Below are positions 36,152 to 48,314 of a stretch of DNA of 64,000 nucleotides, one piece after another (positions within the stretch are counted from its first letter, which is position 1; each line of letters begins with the position of its first letter). The translations under genes were made by a program, and so were the position numbers. The notes beneath the pieces are model-generated. The model was not told where the DNA came from and ran no database searches. It worked only from the letters and a program-made list of their open reading frames with translations. The stretch is taken from contig OY856413.1 of the NCBI GenBank assembly GCA_963693085.1, positions 543,948,879-544,012,878 on the forward strand, in the 5' to 3' direction. This stretch comes from Alisma plantago-aquatica (Eukaryota; Streptophyta; Magnoliopsida; Alismatales; Alismataceae).

Positions 36152-39147
36152 GAAAACGGTAGATGGATTGTTGATAGTGGATGTACTAATCATATGACAG
36201 GTGATATAAGCCATTTCAACAACTTCTTTAAGAAGAAAGGAGGTTCGGTTACCTTTGGGGACAACAAAAAAGGTAAGGTTAAAGGTGAGGGTGATGCAGA
36301 TGAATCCTTGTGTATCAAGAATATTCTCTTTGTGGATGGACTACATTATAATTTAATTGGTGTAAGTCAATTATGTGATAATGGTTACCCTATGTTATTT
36401 ACTTCTTATGAATGTTTGATTCTAGATTCCCTCACCTATCAAGTCATACATAAGGGAACTAGAAGTGGTAATCTTTATGCAATTGTGCTTGACTCTATTA
36501 ATCTTGTTGTTGGTAGATGCCTAGTAGTAAACTTGAATGATATTTCTCTTTGGCATCGTCAGCTTCATCATGTAAATATGCATCAGTTGAAGAAGTTGAG
36601 CAAAAAGGACTTGGTTAAGGGACTTCCCAAATTGGATTTTGGAAAAGATGAGGAATGCCAATCTTGTACCCAAGGAAAGAAAACCAAGTCCTCCTTCAAA
36701 TCCAAATGAGTCCTTAGTACCAAGAGAGATCTTGAACTTCTTCATATTGAACTATTTGGACAAATGAGAACTCAATCGCTTTGTGGTTCCAAGTATTGCC
36801 TTGTTATTATCGATGATTTTTATAGATATACTTGGACCTTCTTTCTCATTTACAAGAGTGATACGGTTGATGTTTTCTCTAGTTTTTGTAAATGAGTTGA
36901 GAACAAAGCTTCTTGCCAGATTGTTTCCATCCATAGTGATCATAGGGGAGAATTTGAAAATGATATTTTTAAACATTTTTGTGCAGAATTTGGCTATGCA
37001 CATAACTTCTCTTCACCTAAAACACCTCAACAAAGTGGGGTTGTAGAGAGGAAGAATATATCACTACAGGAGATGGCTAGGACCATGCTTTTAGAGTATG
37101 ATACTCCAAAGACTTTTTGGGCCGAAGTCGTTAGTGCATCATGTTTTGTGCAAAACCAGGTTTTTACACATCCTTCTTTGAAGAAAACCCCCTATGAGCT
37201 ATCGTGTAGTAGGAAGCCTTCCATTGAGTATTTCCATGTTCTTGGATGTCCTTGTTTTGTTTTGAATATGAAAGATTCTCTCAACAAGTTTGATTCGAAA
37301 TCTTACAAGGCTTTCTTTCTTAGCCATAGCACTAATATCAAGGCTTATAGAGTGTTTAATGTTGATCTTGCTACAATAAAAAAATCCATAAATGTTAAGT
37401 TTATTGAGACTTACCCCTCTACTCCCAAAGATATTGTTCCAAATGATGATGTTGCATGTGAGATAATTCCTATTCTAAAAGAAGTCAACATCACCTAAAA
37501 GGGAAAAGAGGTGGCCACTCAAGAATAAGAGAAAAATAAAGAAAAGAAGGATCCAACCACCCAATTTTCAAGGAATCATCCAAAAGAGATGATCTTAGGT
37601 GACCCATTTGAAAGAGTGAAGACTCAGACTGCAAGAACAAGCTAACAACGCCTTCATCTCACAACATGAGTCAATGAACGTCAAAGAATCTCTCGGGGAT
37701 GATGAATGGATCCTATCCATGCAAGAAGAGTTGGAGCAATTTAAAACGAATAAAGTTTGGACCCTAGTGCCAAGATCAAGTGATAGAAAGATCATTGGCA
37801 CCAAGTGGGTCTACCACAACAAGCTAGATGAAAGTGAAAAAGTGGTAAGGAAAAAAGCAAGGTTAGTGGATCAAGGCTACAATCAGTAGGAAGGTATAGA
37901 TTTTGATGAAACATATGCACATGTAGCTAGACTTGAGTCCATTCATATGTTGCTTGCCTTTTATAGTTATAAAAACTTTCTTCTTTATCAAATGGATGTT
38001 AAAAGTGAATTTTTGAATGGTACAATTGAGGAGGAAGTGTATGTTGCACAACCCTTGGGCTTTGAACATGATAGTTTACCTAACCATCTTTACTTGTTGC
38101 AAATATCTCTCTATGGACTCAAACAAGCACCTAGAGCTTGGTATGAGAAATTAAAGAACTTTTTGTTAGATCATGGGTATATCATGAGCAAAGTAGATTC
38201 TACCTTGTTTCTAAAGCACACTTCTGATAATTTTCTTATCATTCAAATATATGTTGATGATATCATTTTTTGCGGAACTAACCTTGATCTTTGCAAAGAA
38301 TTTAGTGATCTTATGCAGAGTGAATTTGAGATGAGTATGATAGGTGAGCTCACATTCTTCCTTGACTTTCAAATCAAGTAAACTAAATGTGGGAACTTCA
38401 TCAACCAAGGCAAGTACACAAGTGAAATACTTGAGCGTTTTGGGATGGAGAACACCAAGATGATGGACACAACCATGTCAAACATTGCTAAACTTGATCA
38501 AGATGAAGAAGGTGAGAAGGTAGATGAGAAGTGCTATAGAGGTATGATTGGAAGTTTACTTTATTTAACTACCTCTAGACCTAATATAATGTTTAGTGTT
38601 GAATTGTGTGCTCACTTTCAATCAAATCCCAAGAAATCACATCTTATAGTTGCTAAGAGGATTTTAAGGTACTTTGTTAAAACTCAAAATTTTGGACTAT
38701 GGTATCCCAAGTCAAGGGATTTTACTCTTACAACTTATAGTGATGCAGATTATGCAGGATGTTTGATTGATAGTAAGTGCAGAAGTGGCACTTGCTTTCT
38801 CCTAGGACCATGCTTGGTGTCTTGGTTCTCCAAGAAACACAGCACAGTGGCATTATCAACTACTAAGGCTGAATACATTGTAGTTGGGAGTTGTTGTGCC
38901 CAGGTCCTACGGATGAAGCGATGCTCCAAGACTTTAACATCCATTTTGATGTTTCTCCTATCTATTTTGATAATACTATTGCAATTAATCTTTCTTACAA
39001 TCCTATCTTTCAATGTAGAGCTAAGCATATAGAGGTTCACCATCATTTTCTTCATGATCACATTGTCAAAAAGGATATCTATATCAGGCATGGGGACACA
39101 AAAATTAGTTGGCGGATACTAAACCTCCAACAAGAGAGAATTTAACT
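36152..39147 (+). pseudogene. Copia B pol: protease, integrase, RT, RNase H
   Basis: Starts about 30 bp after gag with the protease motif WIVDSGCTNHMTG (active-site DSG kept). GAG-pre-integrase LWHRQLHH and CQSC follow. Integrase lacks its first catalytic residue: HIELFG has Glu where the family has Asp (codon 36749-36751); HSDHRGEFEN and GVVERKN keep the others. RT has QMDVKSEFLNG and YVDD; RNase H has YSDADYAG and STTKAEYI. Breaks are TGA 36707-36709, TGA 36893-36895, a frameshift between 37498 and 37674, TAG 37887-37889, TAA 38379-38381 and a frameshift near 38920. It is inactive on several counts. Confidence 0.92.
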
Positions 39148-39542
39148 TTATTAGATCTGAAATGCTCATAATTTCCTTGTTACTACCGATGAGGAGATGC
39201 CAGATCAGGCTGAAGAGGAAGTTGTTGATGCTGATGAGGAGGAATCCAATGGGAATGGTGATGATTGTTCTGATGGCTTTTCTGGTGACTCTGGTGATGA
39301 CGGTGATGTTGTTGTCTCTACTACACCTTCAGACGAAGATGATGTATATGAGCCATAAGCTTCTGATGCAGATGATGTTGATGTTGTAGACATAGATGAC
39401 CTAGATGTTTAGATTTTTTAGTTTGTATTCTATGGTTGTTGATCATATATATCTTTCTAGCCTATTTTGTACTAAAACAATTTGGGCACATTTTCTGAGT
39501 TGTACTATTTATCATCATGTTTTCATCATTTTGTCTTGTAGT
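39148..39542 (+). pseudogene. Copia B 3' tail with acidic segment
   Basis: After the RNase H tail the frame continues through TTDEEMPDQAEEEVVDAD and a further Asp/Glu/Ser/Gly-rich run to a stop near 39357, with another short acidic run before 39412. The remaining 130 bp are AT-rich without a frame. Copia A lacks this extension and goes straight to its polypurine tract. No polypurine tract or LTR follows; gypsy D begins at 39543. I do not recognise a function. Confidence 0.55.
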
Positions 39543-40587
39543 TGTTTCTATGACGATAGCTATCAAACTGACAACATTATTGCAGAAAACAATGTGGAAA
39601 TATTCACTAATAGCAGATTACCGAAAATCACTAAGAATTATAATCTTTTTGCCAAGAGGTCGATTACCAGGAAATTCTTTTCAAAAAGAACCAAACCATA
39701 TATGCATCATGCTTCACTTTATACATACATTGTTCCATCACCTTCTAAGGATATGAGATAATAGTTGCTTTACCAAAACATACACAAAAGCAACCTTATG
39801 CATCGAGGCGTACTAGCCAAAATCTCAGATCGATCATAAAATTGTTTATGCACTATCTACCAAAGGACCTAAGAGTACAAGGATGACACATAGGACTCTA
39901 TATCTATAAGACACATAACAACACACTCAACATGAGCTATTACTGTTGTCCTTGTTGTTGTTGCCTTCTCTCTACTACACAATCTCTACATCCTCGTGCA
40001 CGTCCATCTAAAAAGGTGTGGAACCCACAGGGTGAGACAACAAGTCCCAGTGAGAGATATAACTCTCTGCCAACATTTTTATTATCACAGTTCAACTTTT
40101 ATGAATGAGAGTAGAAGAAACCTTTATTGAATTAAACATGTATAATTGTTAATTATATGCAGGATAGATCAGTCTCAATAGCTCATTATCTCAAATATCT
40201 ACAATTGAGCAATACATTATTTAATCACTCTCTTAAAAGAATATGAAAAACATGTATAATAATTATCAACTAAGACATGTAAAAGTAGTTATAGCCTCAT
40301 TCAATGTTTTCATATTTGATCCTTAAGAAAATACACTACATGATTGATTACATCCTTTAACAATCAATCTTATGCCCTGACGAGATGGGAATATACCTTC
40401 CATGCTCCAACTGACCACTACGAAGTAAGCATTAGTGTCATAAAGGTCTTACGGAAGAGACAAAATACACAACCTCTCCTATCTCAGTCAGTACGAGATC
40501 AGAGACATATGAGTCATTCTACATTATAGATAGCCTCGTGTATAGAGTCTCTTCACTATAGATATACATCATGTAGCATGTTCTCTT

Positions 40588-40712
40588 ATCAGGGTATGAC
40601 CTGTAATCAATCCTTATTATATCAGAGTGTGGTCCGTAACCAATCCTGATTGTTTATTGAGTCATAGTATAACCACACTCTTGTTAGGGTATGACCTGTA
40701 ATCAATCCTAAT
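40588..40712 (-). repeat. Hairpin array in the gypsy D 3' LTR
   Basis: Repeats of an 18-base core close to GTATGACCTGTAATCAAT (second copy GTGTGGTCCGTAACCAAT) flanked by complementary arms: ATCAGG/CCTTAT (40588-40617, one mismatch), ATCAG/CTGAT (40621-40650) and TTAGG/CCTAA (40683-40712). A fourth degraded copy follows near 40715. It lies about 1.05-1.2 kb from the LTR 3' end on the transcribed strand. Confidence 0.75.
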
Positions 40713-41144
40713 ATTAAGGGTATGGGACATAACTAATCTTGTTAATTAAGGATACAAGAAGATGACTTGAACCCCGCATATTCAATAATATGCACTTCAA
40801 GTAAAACTTGTTTCACCATTCAGCAAATCCTGACATTGAATGGATCTATGGCCATGGAAACGAAATTTTTAGTTCACTTGATAGATTATGTGCATTATGT
40901 CATCTTTTAACAACAATCAATATACAACCATGAATTATAGATATCTTTCAAGAAATCTTGTATCAATTGGAACATATCTTATTATACTTATCATGGGATC
41001 TCAATACCCTAAACACTTTACTGGAAATTCCATCCCTTCAACATTATCATTATCATTATCACATGTGTTGAGTATCAAACCCTCAATTCATTTTTGAATA
41101 GTGCCACCTTTCACTGGGTAACAATCATTTCTAGGTTATCACAC

Positions 41145-41146
<2 letters not shown>

Positions 41147-41232
<86 letters not shown>
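41147..41232. repeat. (AT)n microsatellite in the gypsy D 3' LTR
   Basis: Uninterrupted AT dinucleotide run of about 86 bp. The 5' LTR has a compound (TA)n(TG)n tract at the same place (54090-54175). Confidence 0.95.
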
Positions 41233-41234
<2 letters not shown>

Positions 41235-41737
41235 TACTTGTTGTACAAGTATGTCACATGGCTCACAAGGTGTTATATAATTTGTATTATGCTAGATCAT
41301 CATAGCTCATGCCTGGCTATGCTCATCATTTCATAACACCTGCATGGTTAGGATTTCATGGCAAATGCAATATCAAGTAAATATCATAACCATGCCAGAA
41401 AGAGAATCATTCAAATTACAATCCTCTCATAATTAGGGTTAGGGTTTTCCCTTGTATCTGATTTATGGATTTCAAGTGCATATTTATCAATCAAACCTTA
41501 ATTCTCATCATAAGAGCTATATAATTGACATAAGTATTCAAGCATACTTCAACTGATTATCAACATGAAGTATTACCTTTCTTATGTGATTATTACATGT
41601 TTCTCTCTCATCCTTCTAGGATGTTGACTTCAACATACTTATTACATTGATTTAACCTTCTTTAGGTTTTATCAGTCTACACTTATTAAAGTGCATCAAT
41701 CTCATTACTTCATAATGTATCCATTGATTATATTCAA

Positions 41738-42660
41738 GGTGTATCGGTCTACACTCATCAAGGAGTATTGGCCTTCACTCTAAACCTTATGTCGGCCTAG
41801 ACACATCTACTTGTGTCGGCCATGGTACCATTACTTGTATCGGCTAAGGCATGTCAAATGGTACCAGTTTAGAGGGGCTTCTAAAGGTATATCAGATTTA
41901 GTGTACTCTAGGGTATCAGCCAACCTAAATCTCTGTGTATTGTCCACATCAAACCATTGTATATCGGCCATCCTATAAGTAGAATATCAGCCACTCAACC
42001 AACTAGTGTGTTGGTCATACCATCTATTAGGTATCAACCTTGCTATCCCTTTATATATTGGCCATTTATTACTATGGAATATCGACCTCTAGGGTAAGAT
42101 TTGTATCGGGTGAACCCTTATTCAACACCTTAGTTCTCTCACCTATTGGCCTTACCACTACTTGGTGTATCGACCAAGGCTTCAAAGAGTGTAATGTCCC
42201 CATCTTCACATGATGTGTCGAGCTAGAGGGGTGTGGGATTGTGAGTGTATCGGTTTAGAGTTAGGGTTAACCATATCGTCCGCTATATTCAACTAAGGCA
42301 ACATGATTTAATATTGCATCTTACAACACATTCTCTTGGTCACAACAACCTAACATCTTTGAGGCATATCATTTTTAGAGAATCTAACATATCGGCCTAA
42401 CAACAACATATCATTTTAAGTCATGTCGGCCATCTATGTGATGGTGCAAGTATGTGTATCGACTTGGCTATCTTCTAGATATCAGCCTTCCCTATTCTTA
42501 ATATTAGATGATAGGTTAGACAATTGAAAGGATTGTAGTCCTACTCATGTAACAAACCAAAAGGGTTAGGAGTTCATGTGTATCAGTTTCCATGTCTATA
42601 CCCTTGTATCAGGTTAGGGTTTTCACAAACCAATATTGGTTGTGCATATCAGTTTCATCA
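41738..42660 (-). repeat. TATCGGCC motif array in the gypsy D 3' LTR
   Basis: Roughly two dozen dispersed copies of TATCGGCC or near variants at irregular 20-60 bp spacing, for example at 41962 (exact), 41914 and 41985 (TATCAGCC), 41766, 42056 and 42144 (TATTGGCC), 42080 and 42168 (TATCGACC). Read with the element the motif is GGCCGATA. It lies downstream of the TATA box, hence probably in the transcribed leader. The 5' LTR repeats the array at about 54690-55590. Confidence 0.85.
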
Positions 42661-43157
42661 TCTTCAAGCTCAAACTCTTCATCCATTACTACTCTAGCTA
42701 ATGTCCAACAGCCCCATATATCCACCAGAGCTCACAGAGCCATCATTCAAACAAGAAAAGTCAAAGAAGAGTAAGAATTACCAAGTATTGCATGATAGAG
42801 GGTGAATAATAATAAAATTGAGTTCAAGTTATATAACCCGCCTCAAGATCAATACAATAGCTTCAAGATCCAAAGATCCACGTTCCCAAGGTTGAAGATG
42901 ATTTATCAAAAGTCCAAGACTCGATCAGAACACTTCTATATGAAAAATGATATCATAGTAATGAACTTGGTGAAGAAGGAAGGAAAGGAAAGAATCATGA
43001 TTCAAGAATCATAGTCTTTCTTAGGTTGAAGACTATCATGGATTTACCTTGTACAAGTTTCTCATCCTTATCCTTGCTTCTTGAGCTCCTAGGGTCGTCC
43101 ACCAAGTAAGAGATGGTAAAGGAGTCTAAAGGTTTTCTAGGAGGTGAAAGGAGAGGC

Positions 43158-43165
43158 ATATATAG
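43158..43165 (-). promoter_or_regulatory. TATA box of gypsy D 3' LTR
   Basis: Minus strand CAACTATATATGCC, about 720 bp into the LTR. The 5' LTR is truncated before this point and lacks it. Confidence 0.6.
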
Positions 43166-43886
43166 TTGAGTCTAATGAAAGAGAGCAAGTGTAAGGTGTA
43201 TTTACCATATGTACATGGGTGACATTTGTCCATGCATGGTGGCTTCATGCATCCATAATTATCTTGCCATGCAAAATTCTTGAGGATAATTCGAAGATAA
43301 GATATTGGCCATTGGGTATCTTTCTTGACAAGATATCTCAACCCAACATCACATTATGTGCAAACTGATACTACTTTTGCAAGGAACATGTAAACCGATA
43401 AGCTTCACCTACTTGAGGTTCTTAGGCCATTATGAGCACTTATAAAGGTTACCAAACCAATATGGGACCTCCTCTATGGCTTCCAATCTGATAGGCACTC
43501 CCATATACACTTCATAGCTCGACATAACCTCATTTAAGGTTCAAAAACACTCAACACTTCTTTGGTTCTTTCACCACAATGAATGTTATCATTAAACCAA
43601 GACTCAAACAAAGGGCCCCCTTCTTTATCTGTCCTCTAGATGATGCTAAGAGAGTTAAGGAACACTCTTGAGGTGATAATTTCCACAAAAACCCTCATTT
43701 GGGTGAATTGCAATCTTTACCAAAGTTATTATATAAAGCACAAACAATTTGCAAATAAGTTCAAAATTGAGCAATATACTCTCCTCAAGTCTTAATTACT
43801 TTTCAAAAGATTAATACAAGGATCTAAATAACTTACTTAGGCAAAGCTTCTAGGGTTATCCCAAAACCTAGGTCAGGGTTGTTACA

Positions 43887-43907
43887 AGTTATCAACCCCT
43901 AACAAGG
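43887..43907 (-). other. Polypurine tract region of gypsy D
   Basis: Minus strand GTTAGGGGTTGATAACT precedes the LTR start, after the sequence ATTTCAGGGACAAAATCC that ends pol in this family. The purine run is short, so it is weak or mutated. Confidence 0.55.
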
Positions 43908-43924
43908 ATTTTGTCCCTGAAATC

Positions 43925-45973
43925 TCAAGAAAAAAGAGAAAGGTACTTCCTCCTCATCTCTTCCTCCAGCTCCCATGTGGCTTCTTCAATGCCACGATGG
44001 TTCCAAAGAACTTTCACAAGAACGATGTCTTTCTTTTTCAACTTCTTGATTCTTCTGTCAAGAATCAACATCGGACCTTCCACATAGGATATATCCTCAT
44101 CAAATTCTACCTCTACATGTTGTAATACAATCTCTGTATCAGGGTGACATTTTCCCAACATAGATACATGAAATAGTGGATGTAATCTATGCAACTCAGG
44201 TGGTAGTTCCAACTTATAGGCTACCTTTCCAATACATCACTGGATAGGGTCCCATAAATCTAGAAGCCAACTTACCCTTCTTCCCAAATCTGAGAACACC
44301 TTTCCAAGGAGAGACCTTGAGATGCGCTTTGTCTCAGACTTGGAATTCAAAAGGTCTATGGAGATTATTAGCACACGACTTTTGTCTATCTTGTGCTGCC
44401 TTTAACTGTTGTTGTATCACTTTAATCTTTTCTATTTTCTATTGCACAAGTTCAGGACCAAGAAGTTGGTATTCTCCTATTTCATACCAACATAACGGAG
44501 ATCTACAACGTCTACCATACAATGCTTCATATGGTGCCATATAAATGCTTTTTTTATAATTGTTATTGTAGGCAAACTCTATCAAACTCAAATGTATATC
44601 TCAGCTACCTACAAACTGAAGAACACATGCCCTAAGAAAGTCTTCCAAGGTTTGTATAGTCCTTTTAGATTGTCCATCTTTCTAAGGAAGGAAAGCAATA
44701 CTAAACTTTGATTGAGTACCCAAAGTTGTGTGTAATCGTTCCTAAAAGCGACTTGTAAACTGAGCACCTTTATCAGACACAATTGTTGTTGGGACTCCAT
44801 GCAACTTCACTATCGCATCTATATAAACCTATGCAAGTTTCTTAGCAGTGTATGTTGTTGTAACAAAAAAAAAATGTGTGACTTTGTCAACCTATCAACA
44901 ATCACCCAAATGGAATCATGAACCTTGGTTGTTCTAGGAAAACCAACTACAAAATCCATGGTCACATGATCCCACTTCCACTGTGGTATAGGTAATGGTT
45001 GTAATGTTCCTGTAGGGTTCTGGTGCTCAGCCTTAACTTGCAAACACACTGGACATTGCATAACAAACTCAGCTACATCTTTCTTCTAACCAGGCCACCA
45101 ATACATATCTTTTAGATTGTGATACAACTTGGTACTTCCTGGATGCATAGAATACATAGATGACTGAGCTTCTTCCATAATTGTCCTCCTTAGGTCATTA
45201 ATATCAGTACCATGATCCTACCATGGTAACAAACTATTCCATCTCCTGAGTCATGAAATCCATCTCGCTTCTCACTGCCATATTCTGATCCAATCTGTTG
45301 TATCATAGTATCAACCCATTGGGCTTTGTTAATGAGTTGTCTCAGTGTAGGTTTTACTTACATCTGTGCCAGCAATCCAGCTATCAAGGATACTTCTAGC
45401 TGTACATTCAACTGTCATAAGGAAACTAGCATGTCCCGATTATGACAGACCAAAGAATTCAATTGTGCTTTATATGTAAATGGAGATGACGATTTTCTGC
45501 TTAGTGCATCTGCGACCACATTATACTTTCCTAGATGATAATCAATTGTACAATCATAATCTTTAATTAGTTCCATCCAGTGATGTTGTCTCATGTTTAA
45601 TTCTTACTGCAAAAAGATGTACTTTAGATTCTTATGATCTATGAAAATCTATCACTTCTCCCCGTATAGGTAATGTCTCTAAATTTTCAAGGCATGAATC
45701 ACGACAGCCGATTCCAGATCATGTGTAGGATAATTCTCCTTGTGTTTCTTAAGGTTTCAAGAGGAAAAACAAATCACTTGTTTATCCTGCATCAACACAC
45801 ATCCTAAACCATTCTTCGAAGCATCACAAAAGACAATGTAACCTTTCCCTTGCTCAGGTAACACTAACACTGGTGCACTGGTCAACTTTTCTTTCAACAA
45901 CTAGAAAGAGTGTTGACACTTTTCATTCCATACAAAAGGAACATCCTTCCTGGTTAACCTAGTTAGGGATAAT
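43925..45973 (-). pseudogene. Gypsy D RNase H, integrase and chromodomain
   Basis: Continues the pol frame after the solo LTR: LTRKDVPFVWNEKCQ, then RNase H with FCDASKNGLGCVLMQ, NYPTHDLE and NVVADALSRKSS. Integrase has the zinc-finger end QCPVCLQVKAEHQ and core start WDHVTMDFVVGFPR with IVDRLTKS. The C-terminus (44212-43925) has HPLFHVSMLGKCHPD and a chromodomain, EGPMLILDRRIKKL through VKVLWNHRGIEEATWELEEE. Several stops, mainly TAG or TAA in place of Gln codons, and at least one frame slip break it. Chromodomains of this type are thought to guide insertion into heterochromatin. Confidence 0.88.
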
Positions 45974-46703
45974 TGTAACGTCCCATATTTTTGCCTCCAC
46001 AATTAACTCTTAATCGTGGAGATTAAAAATCTGAGGGTGTTATGGAAGAAGCATCAAGCAATAGATAGCAACCAAAAACCTTTTATTACATATTCAAATA
46101 TTTGTATTACATGACATGAGTTACAATAATGCTTCAAATATTACATTCACTTGATTAGAATTTAAAAACTTGAACATCAACTAAGCATTTGATCATTTAT
46201 CCTGATGTTGCTCCCGCCAGGATCTAGTCAGAAAAGCCACACGATGAAACTTGATATCTTCTTTAACCTACGGTGGGAGGGGAACAAGAACCGTAGCAAG
46301 AGGAGTTAGACAAATGTCTAAGTATGGAGAGGCATAAAATTTAAGCAGATCATATGAATACTGAAACAATTGAGAACATGAGACAAAAGTTTATACATTG
46401 AAAAGACAAAAAAGTTGAGAATATGGTATAAAGTTGGAGCATGTAGTATTAAAGTAAAAAAAATAATAAGAGAGCAAATAACATATCAATTATTTTATTG
46501 TACCATTCCCCACTCAGTCCAGAGGGATTGTTAACCAACCCTAGATCCATCTCGTGGCCTACAACCACAGCTAAGGTCACATAGACCATGAGTAACAACA
46601 ATATATATATTCACTTTGCACATCATCGTTAAACATATCACATAGATACTGACATTAAACATGTGCTAATTCTACCCTTACAGCTTCCTCTGTCCCACCG
46701 TTG

Positions 46704-46868
46704 CACACCGCTGGTGTGGTTTGTAGGCCCCTGATTCAATGCCTACTCAAAGGGTAGTCCTACAGCCCGTGCTCTGCCCTTGAGGTGGGGTCGGTTTCTA
46801 ACCATATCTCTCCATGGTTTGGCGGCCTAGTGCAGGTGTCGTCACCTCAGCGGTTGTTATACACAACC
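46704..46868 (-). repeat. Hairpin cluster in the second solo LTR
   Basis: Short perfect hairpins: CACACC/GGTGTG (46704-46718), ACCAT/ATGGT (46801-46818), AGGTG/CACCT (46834-46847), GGTTGT/ACAACC (46852-46868). The loops differ, unlike the other arrays. The cluster lies about 0.7-0.9 kb from the LTR 3' end if the LTR is on the minus strand. Confidence 0.6.
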
Positions 46869-48305
46869 TTTGATGATTTATCTCATAGACCAGCAGTACT
46901 TTGGCTTCCCTCAAGGTGGGGTAGGTGTAAGGGATAGGCTATTCCTCCTCCCTTATCCATCCCAAGGATACGATCCAGATCAAACATAATATAACATGTA
47001 ACATAACATATCAATATCGGTCTTCCGGTCCTCACCGGCTCTGGGACTGTAAAACAAACTCTTTTGTGGTGGAATCTCAACAATAATTGTTATAATTTTA
47101 TTAGACCCAAGGATGAATTTCATTGAGCATCATTATTCATGATTACAATCTCATCATTTTAACCATTTCACCATTTCATCAAATATGATCAATTTATTCA
47201 TGTTGAAGCATTGTAATAATAGGATAAGACTCGATTAAGATAAAAGGAAGAAGTAGAAAGTGTCTTTAATCTCACTTTTCACAAGTCATCATTTAATTGA
47301 AACTATAGATACTATAAGTAATATTGATTCTCATGAGATCATATTAATCGAGAGTCCAATTAGATGAAACCACTTGTTATAATAGATTAATTCTTGTTGA
47401 GGTTGACTTATATAGAAAGTGAATTCCAATTGAGCATTTACTTTTAGAGACATGTAATTAATTTTAATATGAACATTAAAGACCTTAATGTTACATTATA
47501 AGTACAAGATACTTAATCATATATCATTTTTATAAAAGTAAGGTCCAATATAAGGGAAAAGAGTGAACGTAAATATAAAATCTCTAACATATGAACTAGT
47601 CAACAATTTGATTATATTTTCATCTTACGTTTGTGACATTAATTAATTTTACATAGTAATCATTTTGAGGAGGGCTCATAAATGAGGAGTGAAGTGGATG
47701 ACTTATCAAAATGATTATGATTTGGTACAACAATGTATGGGTGATGCTTGTGACTCATCAAAAGATAACCATTCAACGATGTATGTATCAAAATGACTCT
47801 GAAGAGGATATTCCATACAAAATTTATGAAGAAAGATGATGACTCAGCAAATGGTACTCCATACCTTTCATTTGATCTTTACCCATATAAGCCTTCCTAT
47901 TTATTTGGTTACACATTGATGTCGATCTCTTTCTCTTGAAACATATGTCCACACCATATAGATCTCATGTTTCATTCTTCCTTAATTCCTTGCATAATGG
48001 GTTTGAACTCATGATCAATGAGATATTGGTTAGGAAGCATGTACACATTTTTCCATGTGGTTCAGGTTTCATGTGTTGAAAATTATAAAGGAAGAACAAG
48101 AACAAAGGAAGAGATGGCAGATGATTTATTCGCATGGTATGATTCAATAGGGTGCCGAGGAGGCCTCTGGTCGTCATCTATGTGACCCATACTGAAGGAT
48201 GATAAGCATGGTAGAAAGTGGAGAAAGAAGAAGATGAAATAGCATGATTCGGAGTTAGGAGAGGGAATGGAGGAGAGTATACCTCGTCCAAGTGGTAGTG
48301 GGGTG

Positions 48306-48314
48306 TTTATATAG
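48306..48314 (-). promoter_or_regulatory. Possible TATA box of the second solo LTR
   Basis: Minus strand CTCCTATATAAACACCCCAC has the form of a plant core promoter. A second candidate, minus CTTTATAGCC at about 49228-49238, would precede the GC-rich stretch as in the other LTRs. I cannot choose between them. Confidence 0.4.

Larger units (their letters stand above)
18693..39542 (+). mobile_element. Copia element B, split by gypsy C and lacking its 3' LTR
   Basis: Plus-strand Ty1/copia element related to A: 5' LTR 18693-20146, primer-binding site, gag, then a 13.9-kb gypsy insertion (21948-35824), then the rest of gag, pol, and a 3' tail up to the start of gypsy D. No polypurine tract or 3' LTR is seen before 39543 or beyond gypsy D, so the 3' end was lost. 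It carries several frameshifts and stops and is more decayed than A. Confidence 0.9.
39543..43886 (-). repeat. 3' LTR of gypsy D (4344 bp)
   Basis: On the minus strand it starts TGTAACAACCCTGACC right after the polypurine tract. The other end, near 39543, is set by alignment with the 5' LTR (shared CTATCAAAC...ACAACATTAT) and is accurate to a few bases. It contains a TATA box, a TATCGGCC array, an (AT)n tract and a hairpin array. Confidence 0.85.

Noticed and set aside
39162..39393. Met/Leu-rich and Ser/Thr-rich frames
   Set aside because: Alternate-frame and antisense readings of the acidic GAT-repeat-like tail of copia B.
41094..41336. Tyr-Ile repeat protein
   Set aside because: It is the translation of an (AT)n microsatellite in an LTR.
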